Source of the DNA: Crambe crambe
Taxonomy: Eukaryota > Porifera > Demospongiae > Poecilosclerida > Crambeidae
Direction: 5' to 3'
Assembly (NCBI GenBank): GCA_963924555.1
Contig: OZ004586.1
Coordinates: 3,740,501-3,804,500, forward strand
DNA length: 64,000 nucleotides
Shown in pieces: positions 22,401-34,800 of the stretch; position 1 is the stretch's first letter; each line of letters starts with the position of its first letter. The notes beneath the pieces were generated by a model. That model had not been told where the DNA came from. It made no database searches and saw only the letters and a program-made list of their open reading frames with translations. A program made the position numbers and the translations under genes.

Positions 22401-25104
22401 AATAAACTAGATTTAGAGCTTGTTGAATAACATAATATGATTAATGGCAAAAGTGAAAATAGCAATATAATATGCAGGTTAACAGAATTATTTAACAGAA
22501 TTATGGTTGTGTTTTGTACAGTTCTGTACTGGCATCAGGCATAGTGTCGACTGCTCTGCAATGTGGGAAAGGCAGATGTTCCATTCAAGACCTGCACTTG
22601 AATAACCCTGTGATTGTACACATACAACATTCTGATGCTATTAAGGTGTGTGTCATGTGTCTGTAGGGTGAATCAGTGCATTATCATCTTCTACTTGTAG
22701 GAACGTTTGATGAATGGATCAACACTCAATAATAATACGAGTTGCGTATTTTGGAATTTTCAGGATGAAAGGTTTAGATTATTGCACAAAAACAATAACA
22801 ACAACAACAAGAACAATTGGCACCATATTAATATTATTGAGGCATGCTGACCAAATAATTTCAGCTCTAATATAAAATTTTGCTTTGCATACATACGTAT
22901 GTAGCTTATAGCTATACAAAGAACAGACTTTTTAATTTTTTTTTGTTTAAACTGTGCCATCATTGTAGAAAAGTATCATTACAGCTATTAAATATGCCAT
23001 AACAATGCTTAGGGGTATACTAAAAATAATTTATTTCACAGGTGTGCTTTATGGGAAAGTCACACACTTGATGAATTAATAATTACTAATTGCTCCATTT
23101 GATCTTTTTAGATCTCAGAATCAGAGCACAGGACGGTGGTCAGACCGAGGGTGTTCCAGGAATCAAGACCTCTCAAGTTCATCAGTGACAGTGTGTGAAT
23201 GTAGGCATCTCACTCACTTCGCCATACTGTTGAGTGCAGCACCTCCAAACATCTCGAAACCAGTCAGGCTTTCTATGGAGATCATAGAATATGTGGGTGT
23301 GTCAGTTTCACTGGTTTCCATGGCAATTACAGTATTCACTTTCATTGCATTCAGGTATGTATGTGCAATATTATGAGGTCAGAGAGATAATAGAGATAAT
23401 AGCATACTAGGTGGGGGGGGGGGGGGGGGGGCGGGGGCTTCTTGGACTTGGTGCAATTATAGGTGGCAACCATTCATTGTTTCACTTCAACTCTAAGTGA
23501 ACGACACCTTTGAACCTTTGCATGAACATATCTTGATAGCATGGCGACATGACATCAGCTCTCCCCCAATCTTAGTGTGGTGTTTCTGCCTCTGGACTAG
23601 TTCATATAATAAAACATGACAAGATTATGTACCTGCAGTCAAGTAGCTATGTTTTCATATGTAGGTCACTATTCAATATGCGTAGCTTCATTCACATCAA
23701 CCTCTGCATCAACCTTGCAATAGCCCAAGTCATCTTTGTGATTGGAGTCAATCGGTTCGACTCCCTGGGTGATAATGTACCTGTCCCCTGTCAGGTCATA
23801 GCGGTCATCCTCCACTATTTTTTCCTTGTGTCCTTCATGTGGATGCTGATGGAGGGTGTGGTCTTGTACATCATCCTTATTAAAGTATTTGTTACAGATC
23901 ACGAGAAGAGATATATGCTGCTCTTTACCATAGCTAGCTATGGAGTCCCCATGCTCTACCTTGGTCTGCTATCTTTGCCCATTGGCTTTGGTCTATCAGA
24001 GTGGCAGAATTATGGCTATGAAGCTACCGAACAGAAAGCAAGGCAAGTAGATAACCCGTTAGAACCCTCTAAAATAAGAAAAGATCATGGTGCGGTGAAC
24101 ATTTAATGTGAGGGTTAGCTATATAGCTAGCTATGACTAATATTATGTTTACATCTCTGTCTGTCATAATAATAATATTATGCATAATTACAGCTGTTTC
24201 TTGAATCCGAATAATAACTTCATATGGGCCTTCATAGCTCCAACAATAGTCATCTTTGTAACCAACATTGGTTTTTTCATCATGGCGGCTATTGCTATGT
24301 GGCGTCACCAGAAGAAGAAAGTTGGACATATGGACAAAACAGACATAAGGTCAGCCATAACAATGTAGACAATCTACTTGCTTTTTAGCTACGTAGCTAG
24401 TAAGCTGTAGCTACATGATTCAAAGACTGAACTATTTAAGGAATTGGTTGCTGGCATTGATACCTCTTGTGGTGGTGATGGGAGTGACATGGCTGCTAGG
24501 ATTACTGGTGGTGCCAGTGAAGGAGCTTCTCCCCATAGCCTACATCTACACCATCATGGTGGCCTTTCAGGGCTTCTTCATCTTCCTCACCTTCATCGTC
24601 TTCTCCAAACCAGTCAGAGATGTGTATTTGAAATGGTACAAAAAGAAGGACAGAAAACATGACACCCTAAAAGTAAGTAATTTTGCTGGAGGTTATTTTG
24701 AAAATAGCTAATGTTGGGAAAACTCTTTGCTATAGCCTAAGTAGCTAGCTATGATCACACAATCTATTAATACTGTCACATCAGTTATTTCTCTCCATTG
24801 TACAGCAATGTTAGCTACTTACTATAGGGTTATTTGAAATGGCTAATCAAAATTTCAAGCTATCTTGCTAATTCATTTCAGCTAGCACTCTTCTTTCTCT
24901 CCCCAGTTGGTGAACCCAGGTACACCAAGGACCTCAAAACAAGGGAATGTGCTCTCTTCATCTCAGGAGTATGGGAACACACAGTCACCAGAGAACACAG
25001 AAAGTGTGAATATGAGCAGCAAGCATCACTCCAAGTGGTCAAGTGGCGTGAAGTATTCTAACAGTGTTATAGAAAACCACTATGTTGAAACTCCACTCTC
25101 ATAG
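16473..25104 (+). CDS. Adhesion GPCR gene 3 (alpha subtype), apparently intact
   Basis: Model of about 1295 residues. Exons: A 16473-17062, B 17348-17779, C 17963-18917, D 20514-20639, E 20710-20763, F 21315-21414, G 22046-22274, H 22522-22645, I 22701-22771, J 23112-23354, K 23665-24042, L 24194-24349, M 24441-24672, N 24907-25104. All exon lengths keep the family phases and no stop interrupts the model. Exon A lacks four residues found in genes 2 and 4 (the SNIEL segment before SYKGPPLPSC is shortened). The GPS reads CVFWNFQDER then CECRHLTHFAILL; the tail ends HYVETPLS. K uses the GC donor. Intron C/D is enlarged to 1.6 kb by a transposon. D to J, with their introns, are nearly identical to gene 5, pointing to recent duplication or gene conversion. 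Partner and ligand are unknown. Confidence 0.84.
18180..18916 (+). repeat. Mucin-stalk repeat of gene 3, about 8 units
   Basis: The 87-bp units are strongly homogenised here: five consecutive units read TITPTATN(T/A)PPATAEAITT with almost no base changes, which suggests recent unequal exchange within the array. The last two units revert to the PTTAEA type and run into SVETTL. Confidence 0.9.
18957..20485. mobile_element. 1.5-kb nonautonomous transposon with CAAGGGTGTAG termini and ATACT duplication
   Basis: The left end CAAGGGTGTAGATAAG and right end CTTACCTACACCCTTG are inverted copies. ATACT is repeated at 18952-18956 and 20486-20490, and paralogs carry the undivided site. Next to the right terminus is a GGGGGGGCTTTAGCCCCCC hairpin. 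The interior includes a C-run (19199-19222), CAGGG(A)CTGATCCAGG termini of a possible nested MITE (19163 and about 20330), a 71-bp hairpin at 20260-20330 and a repeated inverted block at 19804-19963. No protein is encoded. Superfamily not assigned. Confidence 0.8.
19804..19963. repeat. Inverted plus tandem repeat inside the 1.5-kb element
   Basis: The arm GTGGGTGGATGAATACCACA (with ACTTGCAATTTCA after it) is followed by two head-to-tail inverted copies ending TGGTATTCATCCACCCAC, separated by AGAGTAATGRAGT. Either downstream copy could pair with the first to make a hairpin of about 35 bp per arm. Confidence 0.85.
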
Positions 25105-25379
25105 CTAGCTCTACTTTTTAATCTCTCTCTGATGTTTTTTGTTAAACTGCATGTATAGCTATAGCTCTACGATTTTACTCTATTTTGTAATAAGTTGTTT
25201 ATCAATACCAGATGAGCAGCTATACCATTAGGGCTACTGGGGCACTTGCCCTAACATGGAAACAAAGCTGTTTGTAGTATGACTGAAAAATGGGTGTGGT
25301 CAGCAAAAAGGGTATGGAAGGTCACCAAATCATACATTCTAGCTACTCCCATGAATGTAGCTTTTCAATCATGCTAGCC

Positions 25380-25535
25380 AGGAAATAAAGAATGATGTAA
25401 CCAACTCCTTCATTACAACCACTCCCACAGGAATATGCAACCTCCATAGCTACCCAGGCAAAGAATGATGTAATAACTTCATTCATTACTACTTCCAATT
25501 CCAGGATTTCCCACAGGAATGTGCAGCCTCTTTCC
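25380..25535 (+). promoter_or_regulatory. Duplicated upstream module of gene 4
   Basis: Two complete units lie here, with AATAAAGAATGATGTAA at the left edge and CCCACAGGAATGTGCAGCC at the right edge, 76-230 bp before the ATG at 25611. Confidence 0.5.
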
Positions 25536-27379
25536 CTATTTATTGCTACTCCAGAGAGCTATTATAGGGCTAGCTACTCGTCTAGATATAGCTACTACTC
25601 AAATTCCACAATGTTTCTGCAAGCAGTAATACTATGCTTTGTGATGTGCCTTGATAATATGGTGATGAGTTATCTTGTTGTGACAGTGAATGTTACAGTT
25701 GATGCTCAAGCAAAGTCAGACTCTTGTATAGGTGGAGATGGGGCACTGACTGACACTTCAATCCAGCTGCAGTACAGAGAAGTTTACAACTCCACTGTGG
25801 CTGAGTGGATGACTCTGGATGTGATAAGAATCGGCACATACTACAATCAGACAAGGAATCTGACTCATTTTAGTAGTTGTGATGTCCTAGGTGTGCAGTT
25901 CAGACTGCTGCAGTTGGAACATGGTGGATTTGAATGCAACTGTTGGGAGTTTGTGAGTTTAGAAGCAAGAGTCAGTGATAATCTGTACATATACAATTCG
26001 ATGTACCAGTGTGCAAGCACAGAAAATAAGAGGCAGAATCCCTATTGTGGTGGCAGTGTCCTGGATGCTAGAGGATTAATCACCAATGTGCTCTACTTGT
26101 ATCGTGTTAATAGTGCTAAATGGAGTGGGAATTGTCCGGGTGACTCTAATATTGAGCTTATATCCAACAAAGGTCCTCCTTTGCCTTCATGCTCTACTGC
26201 CACTCCAAGACTGTAAGTTATAGCTAGTATTATTGTAATAAGATAAGGAACTCCTGATCTAGCACTTTTTTTTTGCATGTGAAATGATCAGAACAGCATC
26301 AAAATTTTATGAATGCAATAACAGGAGTTTTGTTTTGAGCAAGCCTTGGTTAGTAAATAATTAAGGTTTGGAATAGGGGCACTAGCTATAATATCCATTA
26401 GTGGCCAGCCCTAACTCTACAATACATTCAATGTATATATGCGTATACTATAATCCCAGTGTAGTTTCTTATGGACTCATTTTACATGTGAGGGATAATG
26501 AAGATGGATGTGGAGGAGTTAATGGTATAAATGAAGGCATTGAGTTTGCCATTCGTAACAACACAAATGGAGGTCCCTGGATTCCTCTACAGCTAGACTA
26601 TCGTAATAATACACCAGATACTGATGAACGGAGGGAGATAAGAGGTTATAATGTCTCAGCTATTAGGCATGCTAAAACTAACAAAGCAGTGATTGATCGT
26701 AATGTCTCCATTTGTGGAGATATCTTGGACACTAATACCATTCAGTTACGCTGGATGCAATCGTCTATTGTGAGTAATAAAACACCTCATTTTGATGTGT
26801 GGGCACTGGCATATGTAAATGCAACTTTCATTGAAGCAAATGAAACTATTCATTTAATTAATGAAATATTTGGATGTGGAAGTACTGGAGAATGTGCTCT
26901 AAAGTAAGTCACTAGTCACGTAGCTGTGTTCTACAATAATAGATACTAATTATGACCTAGGAAGAAAACATGCCAGGCAGAAATTGAATACTAATCAGTT
27001 GTCGTTGTTTTTTGTTATGTTTTTTTATTATTTGGCGAACTTAAGCTGATCATTTCATAGCTGGTCAGTAGTAGATATGGTAGACATAATTAATTTGTTA
27101 TTTTCTCCTTCCTCCCTCTCTCTTACTCCCTTGTAGTGCCTCACTCTGGGAAGAACCAAGATTGGGAAGCTTGAATTGTTCAAGATGCTTACGAAGCACA
27201 CCATGCATGAATAACTACCTCACATTTGGTGTTACAGACGAGGGCTATAATATGACATCTGAATTTAGTCGAATTGCACTGACAAAAGTGCTCAATTTGA
27301 CATTTGATCCTACAGACATGATGACTCCCATTGCCAACACCTCAGGTAATAATCCATGTTTTGCTGGGACTACTTTGAG

Positions 27380-27727
27380 TACTTCCTCACCCGCTACCAC
27401 CAATACTCCTCCCACAACTGCTGAAACTATCACCACTAGTGCTGCTACATCTGGGACTACTGCAAGTACAATCACGCCCACTGCCACCAATACTCCACCC
27501 ACAACTTCCGAGGCTATCACCGCTAGTGCTGCTACATCTGGGACTACTACGAGTACAATTGCACCCACTGCCACCAATACTTCACCCACAACTGCCGAAG
27601 CGATTACCACTAGTGTTGCTACATCTGGGACTACTACTAGTACAATCATGCCCACTGGCACCAATACTCCACCCACAACTATCACTACTAATACATCTGT
27701 GACTACTACATCTGTAGAGATTACTTT
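27380..27727 (+). repeat. Mucin-stalk repeat of gene 4, about 4 units
   Basis: This is the shortest uninterrupted stalk of the array. The units are more diverged from each other than in genes 3 or 5 (TITPT, TIAPT, TIMPTG variants), and the last is shortened to TTITTNTSVTTTSVEITL. Confidence 0.88.
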
Positions 27728-30118
27728 GGTATGTAGTGCTCTATCATATAGCTACGTATGTATAATATTAATTAATTGCATTAAACTTTAAACAATAGAA
27801 TATGCTCGAAAGGACAAGAGATTTAGTGTCCATGAAGCCTGCCAGTTCTATTGTACATTGTCTGGGGAGCATTCTTTCCGGTTTCGATTCAACAGATAAA
27901 GACCTGCTAGAAATGTTCAATTGGGTGAGGAGACTCTTAATACTACTGTTTAGCTATTTTATGATTTGTAGTTAATAGCTATGACGAATACATTATTTAA
28001 TTAATGAGTGCAGGCCTTTATCAGAGTTGCTAATGAAATAGTACAAGAAACCTCTGATGGTGAAAAGGTATGCACAATGTTTGGTGGGATAGGAAGATGA
28101 TATTGATTGGTATACCTATTATGCTTCCTCTCAGCTCATTAATTTCTTTTTGCAGGAATATATCACTGCTGAATTCCATTTTATTTTCGAGGGGAAATTA
28201 TATGCAATAGAAGAAAATAGGAACATAGGTAGAATTGGAGAAGTATAGGTCGAAATTTGAGCATACAATCTGCTAAGGTCTTGGGTGTCATTTATGAGGC
28301 AGGTTCACGCACTCAAGTACAGCTTAATTATGAGAATTGGGATCACTCAACTAGAAGTGCCCAGACAGACTAGCCTTGTTATTGAATTCCCTGGAACTGC
28401 AGCCAAATCACAAGCGTATAGCTATTATAATATTAGCTATGATTCCCGGAACATTGAGGATAAGCATTGTAGGGAAACTGTCTCAAAATTATATTCTCAA
28501 TAATGGCAATCACATGTAACTATCTCAAATGTTTTATAACATCGCTAGTGAAAGTCAGTATATTAGAAATCATAATGAATCATGTGAAGCATAATTATAC
28601 AGTCTGTTCTTAGTCATCTGATGTCTAGTGTGGGGGTGTATCCCCAACAAGCATGACTAAGAATGTAAACCATAATGTGTGCATAAGGATTTATCGATTC
28701 CAAATAGAATGATTCAAGATCTGCTGGGAGTTCATTGCTGAGTGTGATGGATCAGTTAGCTTTTCAGACATTACCTGATAGTGGAAACATATCTGAAGGG
28801 AATATCGGTAAGTGATGGCCAAGAATGGTCACTAAGCAATGGGCCATGAACGACTGAACTGAGCAGCTCGTTATAATTCGTCTTAGAGAGATGTACAATT
28901 TGAAGCATATCAAGCTTACATCCTGAAATTGTTTGTGCTTTTTCAAAAGCAAAAATGAATTACAAGCAGAACTGTTCAATAACCTAGAGTGGGTGTGCAT
29001 GCATGTAGCTATTGAGTTGCAAAGTGAGAATATTGAAATTTGCCATGAATTAGTAATTTTGCTGCCACATTCTCTGCTTGATAATATAGCTGTTACCTCA
29101 ACAACGTCTATATTTGGCTTGATATTCCCTCAGTATTGAAGCTACAATATTATGGTTACTTTATAAAGCACAGTCAATTCTATGAGCTGCTACAATAGTG
29201 GCTGTAGGAGGTGTATGTTAAGAGGTATATGTGGGGAGCAGTCTTCCAGGTGACCTATAGGGCTAGCTAGGGGACAGAAACATTGCTTAAAATGTAAGCT
29301 AAGTGGACCATGTGGTGCAGTGTACACATTTCCTTCACACACATTTTTTTTTGCTTTACTATAGCTTTCCAAGCTCGTCTGATATCACCAGAGAGTGGAG
29401 ACCATGTGACAACAATCAACTCCTCCCAGTTCACTAACAATACATTTCCAGAGATGTCCCTTGTAATCCCCCCTGAGATAATTCAGCATGTGTCCAATAA
29501 GAGTGGGAGGGAGGATGGTAGAGTGAGAGCAGTCTCCTTCCTCTATTACAATGTGGAAAATCTATTTCCAAGTGGAAGACCTGGGGAAAATGAGTAAATT
29601 CTTTAATTAACTTAGCTACTCGATAATTGAGTGAATTAGAATTAAATTTTGTATAGCTACCAATTTATGTCAGAATTTGATATCAAGAAATTTAGATGCA
29701 TAACTTGTGAAGACTACAAACTAGATTTGGAGCTTATTGAATAGTATAATGTAATTATTTAGTAATATGTGAAAATAGTAAAATAAATGACTAGCAGGTT
29801 AACAAGAATTATGTTGTGTTTTGTATAGTTCTGTACTGGCATCAGGCATAGTGTCGACTGCTCTGCAATGTGGGAAAGGCAGGTGTTCCACTCAAAACCT
29901 GCAGTTGAATAACCCTGTGATTGTACACATATGATGTCAAGGTGTGTCATGAATAAAATTACGTACCTTGTGTCATTTTCTACTTGTAGGAACGTTTGAT
30001 GAATGGATCATTTGCACTGAATAAAATGAGCTGTGTATTTTGGAATTTTCTGAATGAAAGGTCTACATAGGCTAGCTACATTAGAATTAGTTAGACTGTT
30101 CCCAAGCATTGGACAATT

Positions 30119-30150
30119 TAGGGCTAGGGCTAGGGCTAGGGCTAGGGCTT
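30119..30150 (+). repeat. Telomere-like (AGGGCT)n tract
   Basis: There are about five head-to-tail copies of AGGGCT within intron I/J of gene 4. The matching place in gene 6 lacks them (CATTGGAGTTACTTC). The unit resembles the metazoan telomere repeat TTAGGG with a C replacing one T; it may be a simple microsatellite expansion. Confidence 0.85.
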
Positions 30151-30255
30151 TACTTCTTCAGCATCCCATAACTTGTGATTACTAATACAGAAACACAAGA
30201 AAGTATTACAAGGTACCAAACAAGGCAAGATAAATCAGTTCCAATGGTATAATAG

Positions 30256-31497
30256 TAGTGATACCGGGCTATTTTTAAAAATACTATGAAACTATAAATT
30301 CATTTCTTAAAAATATTAAGCTCTCTTTCCTCAGCCAGATAAACTTTATCCGATAGAAATCCATCCAGTAGAAGCAGAGATACGTAACATTTTACAATTG
30401 AAATTGTACAGGAAAATTTTACTTTCTTTTAATTAAAAAAACGGCACCTTTCCAAGTAGGTTAAAGGTCATAATGGCTAATAGTACTGCAATCTTTTGCT
30501 CGTATCTTAGGATCTACTGGATGGATTTTCTTCAAACAAAGTTCATATGGAAGAGTATGAAAGTGAGTATAGAACTAAGGGTAAATTAAAAAAAAAAAGG
30601 CCATGTAGTCTGGACTACACCAGACTAGTAAAACTGTTGTACAATCGTTGTTAATTTGTCCTAGAGTCTGTCCCTGTTCTGAATGTACACAACATTGACA
30701 AAGTTAGGAACTTGAGTAGGCCTACCCTCCCCATCTAAAACGTGTTTTGGTTGCTCATTTCAAATTTACTGTATTACGGCTTTGCTATATTTTAGAATTT
30801 GTGGCATTAAACCTGCAATTTCTGCTTCCAAGCTTTGCAGTGGACAGTGATTGATGTTCAAAGTCATGTACAGGATCTGAGAGCTTTGCTGTTATTAAGG
30901 AATTCAGACTGCAGCATTAATCAACTATGACTCCACAGCCAGAACTGATTTGTGTTGTTCAGAGATTGATTCAGAATTCAAACCTTTTTCACAACTTTTA
31001 TTTTACATTAAAATGTGTACTATGGGGGTGAGGGGGGTTAGGCTATTCACCTGAGGCAGCACAGATTCAAATTTAGCGGGAAAGGGTTGAGGTCGTGAAC
31101 TTTGACCTATCAGTTATATAAGTTGAATGCCTTATCCTTCTTGCGTGCCTTCTTTTCCGCTTGATGCAAGAAGTTATCCAAGGTACCAGAATCAGTTTTT
31201 GATGAAGTTTCCAAAAAATATGGTTTCATGACCTATTCAAGCGTTATATCATAAGAAAATCGAAATTTAAATATGTTTTTGAACATCAAATCTAATTTTA
31301 GCACTATATCTAAAAGAAACTGTCACAGTTAGATTCTCTAGAATATTAGGATTCTGTTGATATGCTTTTTTTCTGAATTTCTTTGGATCTGGACCTTCGC
31401 AGCCAGGTTATATCTTGGTCACTTTTGGTGCCGTCCTGCAGTATTATCTTTACGTATAAAAAATTGACCCCGCCCACCATAGCATCCGGTATCACTA
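30256..31497. mobile_element. hAT-like nonautonomous element, 1.24 kb
   Basis: The termini TAGTGATACCGG (30256) and CCGGTATCACTA (to 31497) are perfect 12-bp inverted repeats. ATAATAG is duplicated on both sides (30249-30255 and 31498-31504), and gene 6 shows the unoccupied region. TAGTG termini and a 7-8-bp duplication fit hAT. No protein-coding region is recognised inside; the interior is AT-rich. Confidence 0.75.
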
Positions 31498-31531
31498 ATA
31501 ATAGTCCAACTTCAAAGCAGAAGGTATCAAT

Positions 31532-31832
31532 TATGGCGGGGTATAAGCGTCTTAAACTCTGGGCGAATGTCCCAGTAATCGCCCGGGCATATGTCCGGGC
31601 AAATGCCCGGGCAGTTGCCTGGGCACGGCACAAAAAAGGGGCGTGACGACCACACCTTACCTAAAAAGGGCGGGGCAGATCACAAGTGGGCGTAGCTGGA
31701 CTGCAGACAGATGCCCAGGCAACTGCCCGGGCAATTGCCCGGGCAGATGTCTGGGCGAATGCTGGCCTTCAGTAAAGGGTTCAGGCCAGTCTAGCTTTAT
31801 GCCCAGGCAGAATCGGAATCAGACTTTGTGTG
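31532..31832 (+). repeat. Left terminal inverted repeat with GCCCGGGCA iterons
   Basis: This is about 300 bp, matching the right end almost base for base. It contains clustered copies of a palindromic core (T)GCCCGGGCA spaced about 12 bp apart in two blocks (about 31580-31625 and 31710-31760). The left block has one more iteron than the right end. These are likely transposase-binding sites; the promoter of the HECT gene must lie here or just inside. Confidence 0.85.
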
Positions 31833-31888
31833 TCAGCCTGATTTATGGGCTAGCTGGTGTAGAGCATGCATGTGTAATAGAGCTAGAG

Positions 31889-34800
31889 ATGACTGAAAGG
31901 CCTATAAGATCCAGAGGGCGCCGTTTGCAACTATCTTCGTCTAGGATTCGAGCTCAGAGTCTCTCCAGCAGAGATACAACAACGACAACTGATTCTGCGG
32001 AAGAGTTTATAGAGCCATCTCCATCATCTTTCAGTAGGAGCCGAGGACGAGGTAGAAGCAGATCTTCCACTCCAGCAGCAACTGCTGTATCAAGTAGTAC
32101 TGCAACAGTGACAGCTACTACACCAATAGCCAGTGCTACAGAGAGAGTGTACCGGGCAGTACAGCATGGGTTATCACTCCTTAACTCCACTGCTCCTCTT
32201 CCAACAGAGCTAGGTACCAGGTTCCCATTCTTGAATCAGGGGGGTAGACGCCAAAAAAGACGAAAGATCTCAAAATGGAAAACCATACCCTGCTGTCTCT
32301 CTAAGCCAGATATTAGCAGAGTGCCCACCAAATCAGCAATGGACGACCTCTGCAGAGATGGTATGGGAACTCTATGGTTCAGCAGAGATGAGGAACCATT
32401 AGAACTTGACCTTCTCAGCTCAACTGAGTTACACTACCTTGTTGTATCGCTATACCCTATGCTCAAGAACACGTCATATGAGTTTTGCAGAGCAGGGGGT
32501 CCAGGGCACCAAGTTATCGTTCCCCTGTCCATCGATGACCCAACTCGAATACCAAGCAATGACCAGCCGTTTTTACCATATTTCACGGTGGAGATGCTTA
32601 AAACCTCAATAGGGAGAAAAGGCCGTGTTTATATTCGGCCCTTGAAGGAGGTACGTGGATCACACCGAGTATCACAAGTGGAGGTAATTCCTTCCAGTCT
32701 AATAGCTAACTTAGTGTTTATTATACATCAAATTTAGGCATATACACCCAAGAGATCCATAGATTGCATTGACTGTGTATCACAGATCAGGATTGCAGAC
32801 ATTCCCGATCATATGTACACGTGCAATCATCAACCTGAATTAATAAGTACTTCAGAAAGTGATTCAGGTGTGTTATAATTATGTGCGATTTATGTAGGAG
32901 GCATAATTCAATTCTGGAGATGACACTTATAACTTATTTTATTTTCAGAGTTCTATAGTGATTTATTTAGACCCCCTCGAACTCGGCATACCTCTACTGA
33001 CAACAGATCCCCTCGATCATCACGCTATTCCCCTGAAGAATCCCTTGGTTTCTCAACCCATAGTTCTCCTCAATCTCGGGTTGACACTACTTCAGTAGGT
33101 GGACTTCATGGTGAATCAACTCTTCGTGATTTGCTAACTCGTTCTCCAGTCGATGGTGGCAATTCACATAGTAGTGGCATGGCAACGATGCACAGAGATG
33201 CTGGCACACACAGCACTAGCTTTAGTCAAGAGGCTGGAGGTGGGCAGCAAATTATTGATGAGCTTGATGACGCCATAGAACCGAATGAGTTTGGAGCTAA
33301 CCAAGAGGTGGTTGTTGATGGATCTGATGGTAGCAGTGCCAGGCCTAGTCCAAATGAAGAACTGACTTTATCTGAGGTTGTCCAAGAAGTTCAAGCTGAG
33401 TCTAGTGTTAGCAGTCCCAGTCAAAACGAAGAACCAAATCACTCTGATGTCGAAGTACAGGCTGGATCTATCAATGAGAGGGCATCACTTGAAGAGGTAT
33501 TAGCTACTAATTATGTCTTAGCAAGCTATTGAATATAATTTTGCACATGCACATTCCAGTCTAGACTATACGAGCAGAGCAAGATAGAGCTTTCCAGCAA
33601 AGCCTAGAGATTGACAGAGAGCAGGTGATGTCTTAAAAACTGTGATCCCACAATAGTGCAAATGTTATGTTCTGCTGCAGCAAAGGAATAGTATTATATC
33701 AAGACAAATTACTGAAGATGATGAAATTCAAAATAGGATAGACGAAGTGGATGAACAACAACAACAAAGAAGAATGAATGAGGTTAGTTCTTGTGCAAAA
33801 AAAAGTTGCCACTTTCATTCTGAATACCAACAATAGTGGCATCGGCAGATCCGTTCTGATCTAAGCTTAACGATACCACCAGAGCCTGCCATGGGATTGC
33901 CAAACATAATGAAAGTCCGAGTTCTCTTTCCTGACGGCAGCCGAATATCCAGACGGTTCCTGATGACTGACAGAGTTGATGTACGTATGCATGTATATCA
34001 CTGGTACATGATTTTTTTATACGCATACACAGGCCATTTACGCATTAATTGGTTCACACGAATCCATTAACCCACGAAATTTTCGAGTGCTTGCAAGGTT
34101 TTCTACAATACCAGTACCTCTCACCACGAATAGAGAAATGAGACTTTCTGAATCAGGTCTACCACCATTCTGTGTTGTAATTGGAGAGAATAAACAGGTA
34201 AGTACGCACATAGCAGAATTTAGGTCCAATAATAAATATTAATACCCTTATGCAGAATGAGGAAGTTGCTGTACCGGAAACCCCCCCAGATGTTCACGTA
34301 AGTATCATTATTAGTACATACACTTGTTCAACTGATGAGGGCATCTTCTTTGCTAGTGTGGGAATGGGTGTAGGCATAAATTTTATAGTGGGGGGGGATT
34401 CTAAATTCATTTTTAGCCTGCCCTCTATCAGCATGTATGTAATGTGGTTATGAGTCATGAGTCAGCACATTCATTTATTATGTTATAAAATAATAATTAT
34501 AATTTCTGGGGATTTTTAGCCCCCAAAGCCCCCCCTCCCCCGGTATTTACACCTATGAGTTCACTAATATCGTGCACTGTAGGAAGCTGTCGAAATTGTA
34601 GATCTGACACAGGTAGAGCCTGCATCTCCAAGTGAAAGCGAAAGGTTAGCTAAGAGTGTTAAGCATGCATCTGAAATCACATACATAATTATTACTATTT
34701 CAGGTCATTTTTTCGAGATATAGTGGAAATGGATGGTGGGCGGGCAAATATTCGTGCTAAGCTAATTCAAAATGGCGTGTCCACATTAAATGTGGATCGC

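Noticed and set aside
31643-31888. Upstream in-frame extension of the HECT gene into the terminal repeat
   Set aside because: It encodes CPGNCPGNCPG-type residues that only reflect the GC-rich iterons. The mirror-image right end opens the same frame by symmetry.
33565-33624. Earlier acceptor (CATTCCAG) for the fourth HECT exon
   Set aside because: Using it gives SRLYEQSKIELSSKA and a stop. The next AG (GTCTAG/ACT) keeps an open frame.
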